Source: Pseudanabaena mucicola str. Chao 1806
GTDB lineage: Bacteria > Cyanobacteriota > Cyanobacteriia > Pseudanabaenales > Pseudanabaenaceae
Length of the DNA: 64,000 nucleotides
Direction of reading: 5' to 3'
NCBI RefSeq assembly: GCF_030323025.1
Contig: NZ_CP097329.1
Location: 3,830,001 to 3,894,000, forward strand
Shown here one piece after another: positions 33,711-42,581 of this stretch; position 1 is the first letter of the stretch; each line of letters starts with the position of its first letter. The notes under the pieces were generated by a model. The model made no database searches, was not told the DNA's origin, and saw only the letters and a list, made by a program, of their open reading frames with translations. The position numbers and the translations under genes are program-made.

Positions 33711-35101
33711 TATTGGTTTTGGCATTTTTTTAAAAATCTTTCTAATAGATGTGTTTGTGCGCCAAAGTGCAGATGAGTATAGGAGGCGTGGACTTGGTAG
33801 TTTTGCCAGCCTTCATAGGGATACGGTAAATGGGATACATAGCCTTTCAGAGAATATAAGGGGCGATCGCTATTTTCTGTTAAAGACGAACGATGAAATT
33901 CATGACCCCAAATTAGTTCTCCTTTTTGAACTAAAGGGCTATCCTGCAAGGCAATCGCCTTTCGGTAGCCCAAGGTGAGCCGCTTACCCATTTTTGCGGT
34001 TGTCGGCAAAATATTTACCATTGGGAAAGATTGGTCTTCAAAATTAACAATGCGATCGCATAGATACATTAAGCCGCCACATTCGGCATAGGTGGGTATT
34101 CCTGAAATAATCGCTTTGTGAACCGATTCTCTAGCAGTTTTATTTTCGGATAACTCGGCGGCAAATACTTCAGGAAAGCCGCCACCAAAGTATAAACCTT
34201 GAATATTTTCTGGTAATTGGTGATCGCTAATTGGACTCCAAGGCACTAATTCGGCTCCCATTTCTCGAAATAAATCAAGATTATCAGCATAGTAAAAACT
34301 GAAGGCGCGATCTCGGGCGATCGCGATGCGAATATCCTCACCTCCCATTCCCCTTTCCCGCAGGAGAGAGGAAGTAAGAGTTACTCCCATCTCATTATGG
34401 GAGAGAAGCTGGGGGTGCGAGATGCTCATCAACGGCAATAACTTTTCCCAATCAAAGCAATTTTTCCCTAGATGCTCCAATCGCTCAATAATGCCATCAA
34501 GATTGGACATTTCGTCAGTGGGTATTAGTCCGAGATGGCGATCGGGAATTGATATATTATCTTGGCGATGAAGAACACCTAAAACTGGGATGTTAAGAGG
34601 CTCAAGTGCTTGCGTTAGAAGTTCTAAATGACGATCGCTGCCTACTCGATTGAGAACTACACCTGCAATCTGAATACGTGGATCGAAAGTGCGATATCCA
34701 TGTGCGATCGCGGCAATAGAACGCGAAGTACTAGCACAATTGAGAATCAAAACCACTGGTACATTCAGTAATCTCGAAACATGTGCAGTACTTGCGGTGT
34801 CATCCTTTCCTGAAGCCCCGTCAAATAGCCCCATCACGCCTTCAATCAGAGAGTATTCCGCATTTTGGGAATATTTAGCAAAGCACAATCGCACATAGTC
34901 TTCAGAGGTTAAGACGGGATCGAGATTGCGACAAGGTAAACCTGTGATGTATGTATGGAACATCGGGTCGATGTAATCGGGTCCAACCTTAAAAGATTGC
35001 ACTTGATCTGATGGCGATCGCGCTTTGAGTGCGGCTAGTAAGGCTAAAGTTACTGTGGTTTTGCCTACGCCACTACGTTCACCTGCGATAATAATTGCCA
35101 T
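33710..35101 (-). CDS. cobB: Cobyrinate a,c-diamide synthase CobB/CbiA
   Basis: Protein of 463 residues. The N-terminal dethiobiotin-synthetase-like ATP domain opens MAIIIAGERSGVGKTTVTLALLAAL (P-loop GERSGVGKTT) and has GPDYIDPMFH and EGVMGLFDG. The C-terminal class I glutamine amidotransferase domain has the nucleophile Cys in TYAECGGLMYL near 337 and His in WGHEFHRS. It amidates cobyrinate side chains a and c. Between the two domains, about residues 228-256, an extra segment derives from a dispersed repeat, kept in frame. Most of the catalytic sequence appears intact, so the enzyme is probably functional. Confidence 0.92.
   Translation of the reverse strand: MAIIIAGERSGVGKTTVTLALLAALKARSPSDQVQSFKVGPDYIDPMFHTYITGLPCRNLDPVLTSEDYVRLCFAKYSQNAEYSLIEGVMGLFDGASGKDDTASTAHVSRLLNVPVVLILNCASTSRSIAAIAHGYRTFDPRIQIAGVVLNRVGSDRHLELLTQALEPLNIPVLGVLHRQDNISIPDRHLGLIPTDEMSNLDGIIERLEHLGKNCFDWEKLLPLMSISHPQLLSHNEMGVTLTSSLLRERGMGGEDIRIAIARDRAFSFYYADNLDLFREMGAELVPWSPISDHQLPENIQGLYFGGGFPEVFAAELSENKTARESVHKAIISGIPTYAECGGLMYLCDRIVNFEDQSFPMVNILPTTAKMGKRLTLGYRKAIALQDSPLVQKGELIWGHEFHRSSLTENSDRPLYSLKGYVSHLPYPYEGWQNYQVHASYTHLHFGAQTHLLERFLKKCQNQ
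34335..34420. repeat. Degraded CCCTCACCCC-type repeat, in frame inside cobB
   Basis: CCTCACCTCCCATTCCCCTT, then ACTCCCATCTCATTATGGGA and GAAGCTGGGGGTGCGAG, form a worn version of the repeat at 47937-48043. It encodes roughly SHNEMGVTLTSSLLRERGMG plus GED between the synthetase and amidotransferase domains of CobB without breaking the frame. Confidence 0.75.
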
Positions 35102-35707
35102 TGCCTTAATTTTCCTAGCTGAACCTAATGCGCCGTATTGCTACTATATCAGGGGGACAGAAGAAAATTAATGAGACATTTTGTTCTGGTCTAAAATCAA
35201 TTGCTATATTGTCTCTCGCTAAATTTTAAAAGAGTAGGGCAATCGCGCTAAACATGGCTGAGATTGGGAAAGCTAGGAATAATCACACAAGGAAGCATGT
35301 AAAAATTTTCATAATAGGGTTGATAATTCTCAACATGACAGTACTAGCTACAGCTAGGGCGAAGTAAGGTTGTATAATCGACATTCCAAACTCTCGCAAG
35401 TTCTTTAGCACTTAGCTCTGCACGAATAATATCTTTAGTTGTATAGGCTTCTGCAATTGCTTTAATAAAGCCGCTTTCAACGTCATAATCGAGAGTCGTT
35501 GCGGGAAAAATCCGTATAGAAATTTATACAGACTCGTCCACAGTTATTTATTTGTCCAAAAGAGCCATTATTATTAATAGACCTGTTGGGAAACAAAAGT
35601 AATGTTTAGAGGGAATTTTGCTCTTTCCATCTTTTTTTAAGAAGCGTCCCAATAGAAGTTCCATAAGCCAGCCGCATGCAGCATAAGACGATCATCAAAA
35701 TCAGGTA

Positions 35708-35807
35708 AGTAGCTAGACATAAGTAAACTAAAAACCGAGAGTTTTGTTCCGCCCGCTTAGCGGGCGGAACAAAACTCTGGTTTGGGTTTTAATTAAGTTG
35801 AGCTACT
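35708..35807. mobile_element. 100-bp MITE, family B, inside the IS5-type transposase
   Basis: Ends AGTAGCTAGACATAAGT and, inverted, AGTAGCTCAACTTAATT; TA dinucleotides lie just outside (35706-35707 and 35808-35809). The centre is a hairpin GTTTTGTTCCGCCCGC...GCGGGCGGAACAAAAC. Removing the element plus one TA restores the transposase codons for CNRIPDFDDR, which proves the insertion and its TA target. Other copies: 58168-58267, 61704-61803, partial at 50877-50966, 56927-57003 and 63299-63316. Confidence 0.92.
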
Positions 35808-36283
35808 TATACGATTGCAATAAACTGCCGTTAGCGAGTTATAACGCTTGATACCTGCATGAGCATTTCACATTTCACTCTTTGAGCGCTAAATTCTCGA
35901 TTCTCTTGCTTCTGCTGTTCAGTCAACTCTTTACCTCTTGGCTTTTTGTGTGGTAAACGTACGCGGACGTTGCACTGGTCTTTCTGTAGCATCAATGATT
36001 ACGGATTGGACATCAACAAACTTTGCTAAAAATTCCTCAATGCTATGAATCTTTCTCTCTGGTAGTGCTTGTTTCTGTCCCAACGCTGTTTCCAGTATTG
36101 GCATGAGTCGATGTACCCAATCATGAGCGCAGGAACGGTCAAACCCAAATAACACACTCATTAAGTCGAAGGTGGGATAGCATTTGCAGTACAACAGGAT
36201 GAAAAATAATTTGTCTGCACTGCTTCTCAGTGTTGCTCTCCTACCACCTCCTATTATTTCGATGACCGTGTCTTTGTTTAAGT

Positions 36284-36430
36284 AACGCGAGTTCGGGATA
36301 ATTTGAAACGGGCTTTGAGAGATGGTTTGCTACGCAAACCATCTCTCAAAGCCCAAAAGTAAAAGCCTTGCTTAGCAAGGCTTTTACTTTTGGGCTTTTA
36401 AAATTTGCCAGCTTAACCCGAACTGACGTT
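36284..36430. mobile_element. 147-bp MITE, family C, inside the IS5-type transposase
   Basis: Ends AACGCGAGTTCGGGATAA and, inverted, AACGTCAGTTCGGGTTAA. AAGT lies on both sides (36280-36283 and 36431-36434); the duplication could also be read as AAGTA. Two internal hairpins: GCTTTGAGAGATGGTTTGC...AAAGC and CCCAAAAGTAAAAGCCTTGC...GGG. Removing it plus one target copy joins the transposase codons as FNPYLNKDTVIEII without a break. Confidence 0.9.
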
Positions 36431-36643
36431 AAGTAGGGATTAAAGTAATGAAATAAATATGAGATTGCTTCTATGCCTTGCTTTTGTTTCCCAACAAGTC
36501 TACTGTTTGTTCATGAACTCCAAACCAAGCTTCGCCTAGGTGTTGTGTATGTTCAAAAACCAGATCAAAAAATCTTACTAAATCCCTACTTAGAGTATTA
36601 GGTAGTTTTCGATGTTTTGCGATCTATTGCTCTATGTCACTTT

Positions 36644-36962
36644 GTCAAGATGAAGGGTCAATGCCCCTCACGCTTTTGTAATGTCGGGCAAATAGTTCAA
36701 AAATCTGATTGATCTCATCTACTGACCTCTCACCAAAACGTACTCCTGTCCGATAGTTCCAGTTACGCCAAGTTAGTCTTTGGAGATATCAACCCGTTGG
36801 CGAATAACTGCGTCTTCCCAACCCGATTTGAATGGTCCTCTACGGAGATTTTCTGGATACTTGCGAATATCCTTCTCATATTCAATTCCTGAGATGATTT
36901 GTTCGCCGTCTTGAACATCAAGCACTACTAGATAACCTCTCGCTATTTCCTCACCGATATTT
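36644..36962 (-). pseudogene. Unidentified decayed ORF next to an attC-like palindrome
   Basis: Minus-strand reading gives EEIARGYLVVLDVQDGEQII, SGIEYEKDIRKYPENLRRGP and FKSGWEDAVIRQRVDISKD, then after a frameshift near 36780 TLTWRNWNYRTGVRFGERSV and DEINQIFELFARHYKSVRGI before a stop. About 105 residues, no start codon found. I cannot name the family. It begins only a few bases after the palindrome at 36969-37057, as a gene cassette would. Confidence 0.45.
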
Positions 36963-36968
36963 TAAGCA

Positions 36969-37057
36969 ACCTAACGTTGCCGATCACCCGCCGCAGATAA
37001 AATCTGCATTACAACCGATCAACTTTCGGCGGTCGGTGTGCATGGGCGTTGTTAGGC
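36969..37057 (-). repeat. attC-like imperfect palindrome
   Basis: On the minus strand the outer ends read GCCTAAC and GTTAGGT, matching the RYYYAAC/GTTRRRY core sites of integron attC sites. Internal arms GACCGCCG and CGGCGG, and a stem-loop GCAGATTTTATCTGC, make an imperfect 89-bp fold. No integrase gene is visible. It may instead be a dispersed cyanobacterial intergenic repeat that resembles attC. Confidence 0.4.
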
Positions 37058-37212
37058 TGAGATCACCTGCTTCAAGAAATACATAAGCAAGGTACGTTAC
37101 CAGCAATCTACCAATAGATTGGCAAGAGTTGCATTAAGGAACATACCCTACAAGATCGGCGATCGCACTACCCTTATCATTAAGCCTGTAATATCTGTAA
37201 TATATTTAAACA

Positions 37213-38646
37213 ATGGCAAAAACAAAATCTCGATATGTATGCAATAACTGCGGTGAAGACTTCCCACAGATGTATGGAAAATGTCCCGCTTGCGCTAGTT
37301 GGGGAACGTTGCAAGAAGAGATAGTTCCTGTCATGTCCACAAATACCAATGCGATCGCCACATTCTCGCATCTCAGTACAGCCAAATCTAAGGGAAAAAT
37401 ACAAGCTAGAGAATCTTTAACGCTTTCACAAATTACCGACAATGACCAAGCGCGATCCCCATCTGGCTATGAAGAACTCGATCGCGTATTGGGTGGAGGC
37501 ATTGTGGCTGGTTCCCTTGTGCTGATTGGTGGTGAACCAGGGATTGGCAAAAGTACACTGTTATTGGGCATGGCGCAAAAACTGATGAGTCGCTATCCCA
37601 CGCTCTATGTCTGTGCGGAGGAGTCAGCACAACAGGTGAAACTGCGATCGCAGAGATTGGGAATTCTTGAAGAGAACTCTGATGCTCTCTATTTATTGGC
37701 GGAAACTGATTTAGAGACAGTCTTAAGAGAATTGCAATCTCTCCGCCCGAAAGTTGCCGTAATTGATAGTATTCAAGCGCTTTATTTCTCAAATTTAAAT
37801 GCTGCCCCTGGTTCCGTTTCACAGGTACGAGAATGTACGGCGGCGCTGATGCGCGTAGCTAAGCGAGAAAATATATCGCTATTTATCGTTGGTCATGTCA
37901 CGAAGGAAGGCTCGATCGCAGGACCAAAGGTTCTAGAACATATGGTGGATACAGTGCTCTATTTTGAAGGCGATCGCTTTGCTACCCACCGACTATTACG
38001 ATCAGTCAAAAATCGCTTTGGGGCAACACAGGAGATCGGTGTATTTGAGATGATTGATCGCGGCTTGCGTGAAGTTGCCAATCCTTCGGAATTATTTCTC
38101 GGCAATCGAGATGAAGCGGTTTCAGGCACAGCGACAATAGTAGCTTGTGAGGGAACGCGCCCAATAGTGGTGGAATTGCAAGCGCTCGTCAGTCCTACCA
38201 GTTATTCCTCGCCTCGCCGCACGACAACGGGCATAGAAACAAATCGCTTTCTGCAAATTCTGGCTGTTCTGGAAAAGCGAATCGGTATTCCTCTATCAAA
38301 ACTGGATGCCTACGTGGCGGCAGCAGGTGGTTTGAATGTTGCGGAACCTGCGGTAGATTTGGGAGTAGCGATCGCTGTGGCGGCAAGTTTTCGCGATCGC
38401 ATGGTCGATCCGCGCACAGTGATGATTGGCGAAGTGGGCTTGGGTGGGCAGGTGCGTCCCGTGTCGCAATTAGATATGCGATTAAAGGAAGCCGCAAAAT
38501 TAGGTTTTAAAAGAGCGATTATTCCTAGTATGCAGGTGATGCAAAATTACGGCATGGAAATAGTAACTGTGACCAAGGTTTTGGATGCGATCATTGCAGC
38601 TTTGCCGCGCACCAAGTTTGAAGCTTCTAAGCCAAGTGAAGACTAA
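37213..38646 (+). CDS. radA: DNA repair protein RadA/Sms
   Basis: Protein of 477 residues with the full RadA plan: an N-terminal four-cysteine zinc finger CNNCGEDFPQMYGKCPAC (10-27), a RecA-like ATPase with Walker A GGEPGIGKST near 105-114, the RadA-specific KNRFG near 266-270, and a C-terminal Lon-like domain (KLDAYVAAAGGLNVAEPAVDLG onward). RadA promotes branch migration during recombination repair. The ATG follows a damaged 2-kb region, but the gene looks intact. A strong hairpin follows. Confidence 0.95.
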   Translation: MAKTKSRYVCNNCGEDFPQMYGKCPACASWGTLQEEIVPVMSTNTNAIATFSHLSTAKSKGKIQARESLTLSQITDNDQARSPSGYEELDRVLGGGIVAGSLVLIGGEPGIGKSTLLLGMAQKLMSRYPTLYVCAEESAQQVKLRSQRLGILEENSDALYLLAETDLETVLRELQSLRPKVAVIDSIQALYFSNLNAAPGSVSQVRECTAALMRVAKRENISLFIVGHVTKEGSIAGPKVLEHMVDTVLYFEGDRFATHRLLRSVKNRFGATQEIGVFEMIDRGLREVANPSELFLGNRDEAVSGTATIVACEGTRPIVVELQALVSPTSYSSPRRTTTGIETNRFLQILAVLEKRIGIPLSKLDAYVAAAGGLNVAEPAVDLGVAIAVAASFRDRMVDPRTVMIGEVGLGGQVRPVSQLDMRLKEAAKLGFKRAIIPSMQVMQNYGMEIVTVTKVLDAIIAALPRTKFEASKPSED

Positions 38647-38691
38647 AGCCGAAATGTTGTGCGTCTGCTAGGCTCACAACATTTCGGCTTT
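38645..38691. terminator. Bidirectional terminator between radA and smc
   Basis: AAAGCCGAAATGTTGTG, 13-base loop, CACAACATTTCGGCTTT: a perfect 17-bp stem between the convergent radA and smc stops. Confidence 0.88.
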
Positions 38692-38694
38692 TTA

Positions 38695-41600
38695 TCAACT
38701 TGATCGCAGTTCTAATCCTAATACTTGAGTATGCTCACCTCGTGCTTGCGTTACTCCAATCGTGCGTTCTGAAGCTTCGATCATAGGTCGGCGAAGGCTA
38801 ACTACAATGAATTGAGCGAGATTAGCTTGCTTGCGTACCATTTTCGAGAGACGTTCAACATTTGCGCCATCAAGGAACATATCCACTTCATCAAAAGCAT
38901 AGAAGGGGGATGGACGATAGCGCTGGAGAGCGAAGATAAAACTAAGTGCAGTGAGGGATTTTTCGCCTCCAGACATGGATGAGAGATGTTGTACCTGCTT
39001 ACCTTTGGGATGAGCAACGAGTGTCAGTCCACCACTGAGTGGCGCATTGGGATTTTCTAATTGGAGATAGCCATCTCCATCAGAGAGTTCCGCAAAGATT
39101 TCTTTGAAATGTCCGTTTACAGCATCAAATGCTTGCATGAAGGCACGTTGACGCAGAGTCGTAAAGTTCTCAATTCTAATTAAGAGTTCAGTCCGTTCTT
39201 GGTTGAGTGTTTCCAGCCGACTACTAAGTTCTTCCAGACGCTCAGAAGTTGCTTCATATTCAGCGATCGCCATCATATTGACGGGTTCCATCGACTGAAT
39301 CCGCTTGAGTAAGCGACGTTGTTCTAGTTGTAATTGCTCAAGGGTCATGCCTTCGGGAACTTCAGGAACGATATCTGGCAGTTCAATTTGCTGCAGTTGT
39401 TCGGTAAATTGGGCAATTTGTTTTTCTAGTTCTACCTGACGTTCGTGATTTTTTTGTAACTGCCATTCCTGTTGTTGTTGTTGTTGCTTTTGATTGCGTA
39501 GCGATCGCTCACAGGCATCACGCTCCTGCTTAGCTGCACCGATAATTTGCTCTAGGACATCAAGGCGTGATTGGTAAGAGGCGATCGCATTTTCAGTTTG
39601 TTTAATTTGATTTTGAATTTTGGCAGTGTTGTTAATCAGTTCTGTTTGAGTATTCCGCAGTTCTTGAAGACGACTTTGGCGCTGAGCCATTTTTTCTAGC
39701 GCAAGTTGATGCTGATTTTCTAATTCACCCAATTGTTGTTTTGCAGTTCGCAGTTCAATTTCTGCACTGTTGAGTAAAGCTTCTTGCCCTTGTAAAGCTT
39801 CTTGAGCCAGTAGCCATCGGGTATGGGTTCCCGACCTTTCTAATTCTGCAAGTTCTGCACGTTTTACTAGTAATTTTGCTTCTAGTTCGGCAATATTGCC
39901 ATCAAGGGTATTTAACTGTGCATGACCAATTTCAATGGCGGCTCGGGTTTGTTGAATTTGATCTTGTAGGCGTGAGTGATCGCGACTGTTGCGTTCGACT
40001 TGCTCATAGATGCGATCGCGTTTAAGTTGTGCTTCACGATGGGTGGTTCTGGCGGATTGTAATTGCTCTTCATATTTAGCAATACCTGTCAAAGCACCAC
40101 GCAAACGTTGATTCAATCGCGCTAACATTTGGTCAATTTCTAATAGGCGATCGCGCAGTTGCTTAGTCTCTGACGATTCTGCAGGCTTGGTATTACCGAA
40201 ATGGAGGCTGGTATGTAAAGGAGCACTACCACCCGTCATTGCGCCAGAAGTTTCTAAAATTTCCCCCTCTAGCGTCACCATCCGATATTTACCAATATGG
40301 AAACGCGCTTGGTCGAGGTGCTCAAATACAAGCGTATTGCCAAAGACAAAGTAGAAGACATCACGATAGGGTTCCTCGTAAGAGACAAGATTAAAGGCGT
40401 AATCAATGGCTCCTAATTTTTGAGCTTCTATGTGTGAAGGTAACTTGGCAGGTTGCAATTTATTTAATGGTAAGAAGGTAGCGCGTCCTGCACGTTCCCG
40501 CTTAAGTAAAGCGATCGCCTCGGCAGCAACCTGATCACTATCCACTACTAGATTTCCTAAACGACCACCTGCACAGATTTCGAGCGCTAGCTGATAGCGA
40601 GGCTCCACTAGTCCTAACTGAGCAACCAGTCCATAGACTCCCGACAGTTCAGATTCGATGATCACCTGCGATGCTTTAGTGCCTTGTACCTCACGACTTG
40701 CCTGTACCTGTGCTTCTAGCTTATCTAGTTGACGGGTTTTGACTCGTTGCTCTTGATTGAGGCGATCAATCGTTTCATTTTGCAGTTGTACTTCGAGTTG
40801 AGCTTCTGACAAGGTTTTAGCAAGACTTTGCACTAAAGTCTCTGATCTATTGACCTCTACTTCTTGTAAACGCAGTGCATCTTCTAAGGAATGATTTGAG
40901 AGCATATCTACGGCATAGCGCCCTTCGCCAGCCATGATTTCTTGGAGTTCCTTTTCCTGTGATTCTAGTTGGAGCGATCGCTGATTGAGGACTTCTCTAA
41001 TTCTGGTTTGTTCTTGCTTTTGGGGATCTAGCTCTGTTTGGATATGATCGATATCTTGACGTAACTGTGTTTGCTGACGCACCCATTCCGATGAAGCTGA
41101 GGCGATCGCTTGTACTTCTTTTCGATATTGGGAAACAATCGAAGCTTGTTGATCGCGAGTCTTCTCTGATGTAGCTAAGGCTTCTTCGTGAAGTTGTTTT
41201 TGAGATTCTAAGTGTTCAGATTCACGAAGGAGTCGATCAATTTCCTCTTGAGTACTAACAATGTGATTTTGGTTATTTTGATAGGAACTAGTCAGAGATT
41301 GTTGCTGCCGTTGTAATCCACGCAATTCCGCCTGTTGTGCTGATAGATTACTGGAAACTGAGAGATATTCTTCTTCACCGAGGGTATGGACGCGATCGCT
41401 CAATTCATTAAGCTGTACAGTTCCCATCTCAATTACCTGAGACAGCTCAAGTAAGTCATTCTCAATATTGCCGCATTGTTCGCGATTATTGACTAGCTCG
41501 ACATTACGTAGTGACTGTTGATAAGTAATCTCGCGCTTTTGAAGAACTGCCTCTGATGCTTCCATCCGTTCGTATTCTAGGCGGAGGGCTTTATATTTTT

Positions 41601-42291
41601 CTGCCTTAACGCGATCGCCCTTCAGTTTTTCTTTGTTGGCAATTAATTCCTGTTCGACAATCCGAAATCGCTCTTCTTGCGTCTTCACATCATCAAGTTT
41701 ATCCTTTGCCGTAGCAATTTTGCGATCGAACTCACCCACCCCTGCCAATTCATCAATGATTTCCCGACGTTCCCGCGAATTCATGGAAATAATGCCCGTA
41801 ACGTCCCCTTGTAAAACAACATTATAGCCCTCAGGATAAATGCGGAACTTTGCTAACTGTTCATGAAGCTCGCCCAAATTGCAAGGAGTTCCATTAATGT
41901 AATATGTGGAAGTGTAGGTTCCCTGTGTCGTCACACGCAACTTCCGCATAACTGTCCATTCCCCCACATTCTGTCCTTCGGCTGTGGGAATTTCGAGCCC
42001 TTCTGCCTGCATGGCGGTGACTTCTGCTTCTTCCAATGCAAAGGTCACAGTTACATTTGCTTCCACCATCCGACCCTTTTTGCTATGGGCTTGGTTGACT
42101 AAATCTGGCAAGCGATCAGCACGCATCCCCTTTGAGCCTGCTAGACCGAGCGCAAATAGCAAAGCATCTAAAATATTTGATTTGCCCGAACCGTTAGGTC
42201 CCGAAACCACTGTAAAACCCTGCAATAGTGGGATTGATGTGGTCGAGCCAAAGGACTTAAATCTAGTGAGTTCTACATTTTTAATGTACAT
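38695..42291 (-). CDS. smc: Chromosome segregation protein SMC
   Basis: Protein of about 1198 residues. The ATP head is split between the ends: Walker A GPNGSGKSN at 31-39, and signature LSSMSGGEKSLTALSF plus Walker B FYAFDEVDMFLD near the C terminus. Two long coiled coils flank a hinge at about 520-640 (VYGLVAQLGLVEPRYQLALE, GRATFLPLNKL). It organises and separates chromosomes as an ATP-driven ring, usually with ScpA and ScpB, which are not in this window. I chose the start MYIKNVELTRFKSFG at 42291; a frame to 42327 adds 12 basic residues not typical of SMC. Confidence 0.95.
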   Translation of the reverse strand: MYIKNVELTRFKSFGSTTSIPLLQGFTVVSGPNGSGKSNILDALLFALGLAGSKGMRADRLPDLVNQAHSKKGRMVEANVTVTFALEEAEVTAMQAEGLEIPTAEGQNVGEWTVMRKLRVTTQGTYTSTYYINGTPCNLGELHEQLAKFRIYPEGYNVVLQGDVTGIISMNSRERREIIDELAGVGEFDRKIATAKDKLDDVKTQEERFRIVEQELIANKEKLKGDRVKAEKYKALRLEYERMEASEAVLQKREITYQQSLRNVELVNNREQCGNIENDLLELSQVIEMGTVQLNELSDRVHTLGEEEYLSVSSNLSAQQAELRGLQRQQQSLTSSYQNNQNHIVSTQEEIDRLLRESEHLESQKQLHEEALATSEKTRDQQASIVSQYRKEVQAIASASSEWVRQQTQLRQDIDHIQTELDPQKQEQTRIREVLNQRSLQLESQEKELQEIMAGEGRYAVDMLSNHSLEDALRLQEVEVNRSETLVQSLAKTLSEAQLEVQLQNETIDRLNQEQRVKTRQLDKLEAQVQASREVQGTKASQVIIESELSGVYGLVAQLGLVEPRYQLALEICAGGRLGNLVVDSDQVAAEAIALLKRERAGRATFLPLNKLQPAKLPSHIEAQKLGAIDYAFNLVSYEEPYRDVFYFVFGNTLVFEHLDQARFHIGKYRMVTLEGEILETSGAMTGGSAPLHTSLHFGNTKPAESSETKQLRDRLLEIDQMLARLNQRLRGALTGIAKYEEQLQSARTTHREAQLKRDRIYEQVERNSRDHSRLQDQIQQTRAAIEIGHAQLNTLDGNIAELEAKLLVKRAELAELERSGTHTRWLLAQEALQGQEALLNSAEIELRTAKQQLGELENQHQLALEKMAQRQSRLQELRNTQTELINNTAKIQNQIKQTENAIASYQSRLDVLEQIIGAAKQERDACERSLRNQKQQQQQQEWQLQKNHERQVELEKQIAQFTEQLQQIELPDIVPEVPEGMTLEQLQLEQRRLLKRIQSMEPVNMMAIAEYEATSERLEELSSRLETLNQERTELLIRIENFTTLRQRAFMQAFDAVNGHFKEIFAELSDGDGYLQLENPNAPLSGGLTLVAHPKGKQVQHLSSMSGGEKSLTALSFIFALQRYRPSPFYAFDEVDMFLDGANVERLSKMVRKQANLAQFIVVSLRRPMIEASERTIGVTQARGEHTQVLGLELRSS

Positions 42292-42474
42292 ATGCAATAT
42301 ACGCAGTAGCGATCGGGGGCGTCTCAAGCAAAAAGTAGCGATGCTATGCTTTTGCTTCCTCTAGAATGTCAATTTCTGACAGCACGAAAGTGCCAATACG
42401 TTATCATAACTTGGCAAAAATGGCGTAGTTCACCTCAAGATTTTTTTGTAGATACTATGGCATCGTGTATAGCT

Positions 42475-42523
42475 ACCCAAGAAGAGAAAGGTGTCGTGAA
42501 ACGACACCTTTCTCTTCTTGGGT
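42475..42523. terminator. Perfect 23-bp-stem hairpin upstream of smc
   Basis: ACCCAAGAAGAGAAAGGTGT plus CGT pairs perfectly with 42501-42523 around GAA, with TTTT on the plus-strand side. Lying between rplT and smc on the minus strand, it may insulate the two or act as a dispersed palindrome. Confidence 0.6.
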
Positions 42524-42535
42524 TTTGATTAAATA

Positions 42536-42567
42536 AAAAAGCCCGCCCTGAGGGTGGACTTTTTTTG
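42536..42567 (-). terminator. Terminator of the rpmI-rplT operon
   Basis: On the minus strand AAAAAAAGTCCACCCTC is followed by AGGGCGGGCTTTTTT. The stem has two mismatches, but the T run and position 14 bp after rplT fit an intrinsic terminator. Confidence 0.75.
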
Positions 42568-42581
42568 TCTTGGAATTAAAT

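Larger units (their letters stand above)
35580..36500 (-). mobile_element. Decayed IS5-family (DDE_Tnp_4-type) insertion sequence with two nested MITEs
   Basis: Terminal repeats GACCTGTTGGGAAACAAAAG (35580-35599) and, inverted, CTTTTGTTTCCCAACAAGTC (36481-36500) match at 19 of 20, with TA on each outer side. Minus-strand transposase pieces run in order: EAISYLFHYFNPYL, MITE, NKDTVIEIIGGGRRATL, YCKCYPTFDLMSVLFGF, VIIDATERPVQRP, a gap where about 90 residues are missing, PRGKELTEQQKQENREFSAQ, a frameshift, HAGIKRYNSLTAVYCNR, MITE, then IPDFDDRLMLHAAGLWNFYW and stop. The missing centre includes catalytic residues, so it cannot move itself. Confidence 0.85.
35344..36606 (-). pseudogene. Unidentified broken ORF split by an IS5-type element
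   Basis: On the minus strand, 36606-36503 reads KLPNTLSRDLVRFFDLVFEH and then TQHLGEAWFGVHEQTV up to the IS end. Beyond the IS, 35578-35344 continues as NNNGSFGQINNCGRVCINFY, TDFSRNDSRL, then after a one-base shift YDVESGFIKAIAEAY and TTKDIIRAELSAKELARVWN before a stop. I do not recognise the protein. The two halves lie on the same strand in the right order, so they are best read as one gene interrupted by the IS. Confidence 0.55.

Noticed and set aside
35931-36194. 87-residue frame taken as a separate gene
   Set aside because: It is the middle of the IS5-type transposase. The reading frame continues upstream to the MITE at 36284 and the missing parts are found on either side.
42346-42528. 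60-residue plus-strand frame before rplT
   Set aside because: Half of it is the perfect hairpin at 42475-42523, and nothing in it resembles a protein family.
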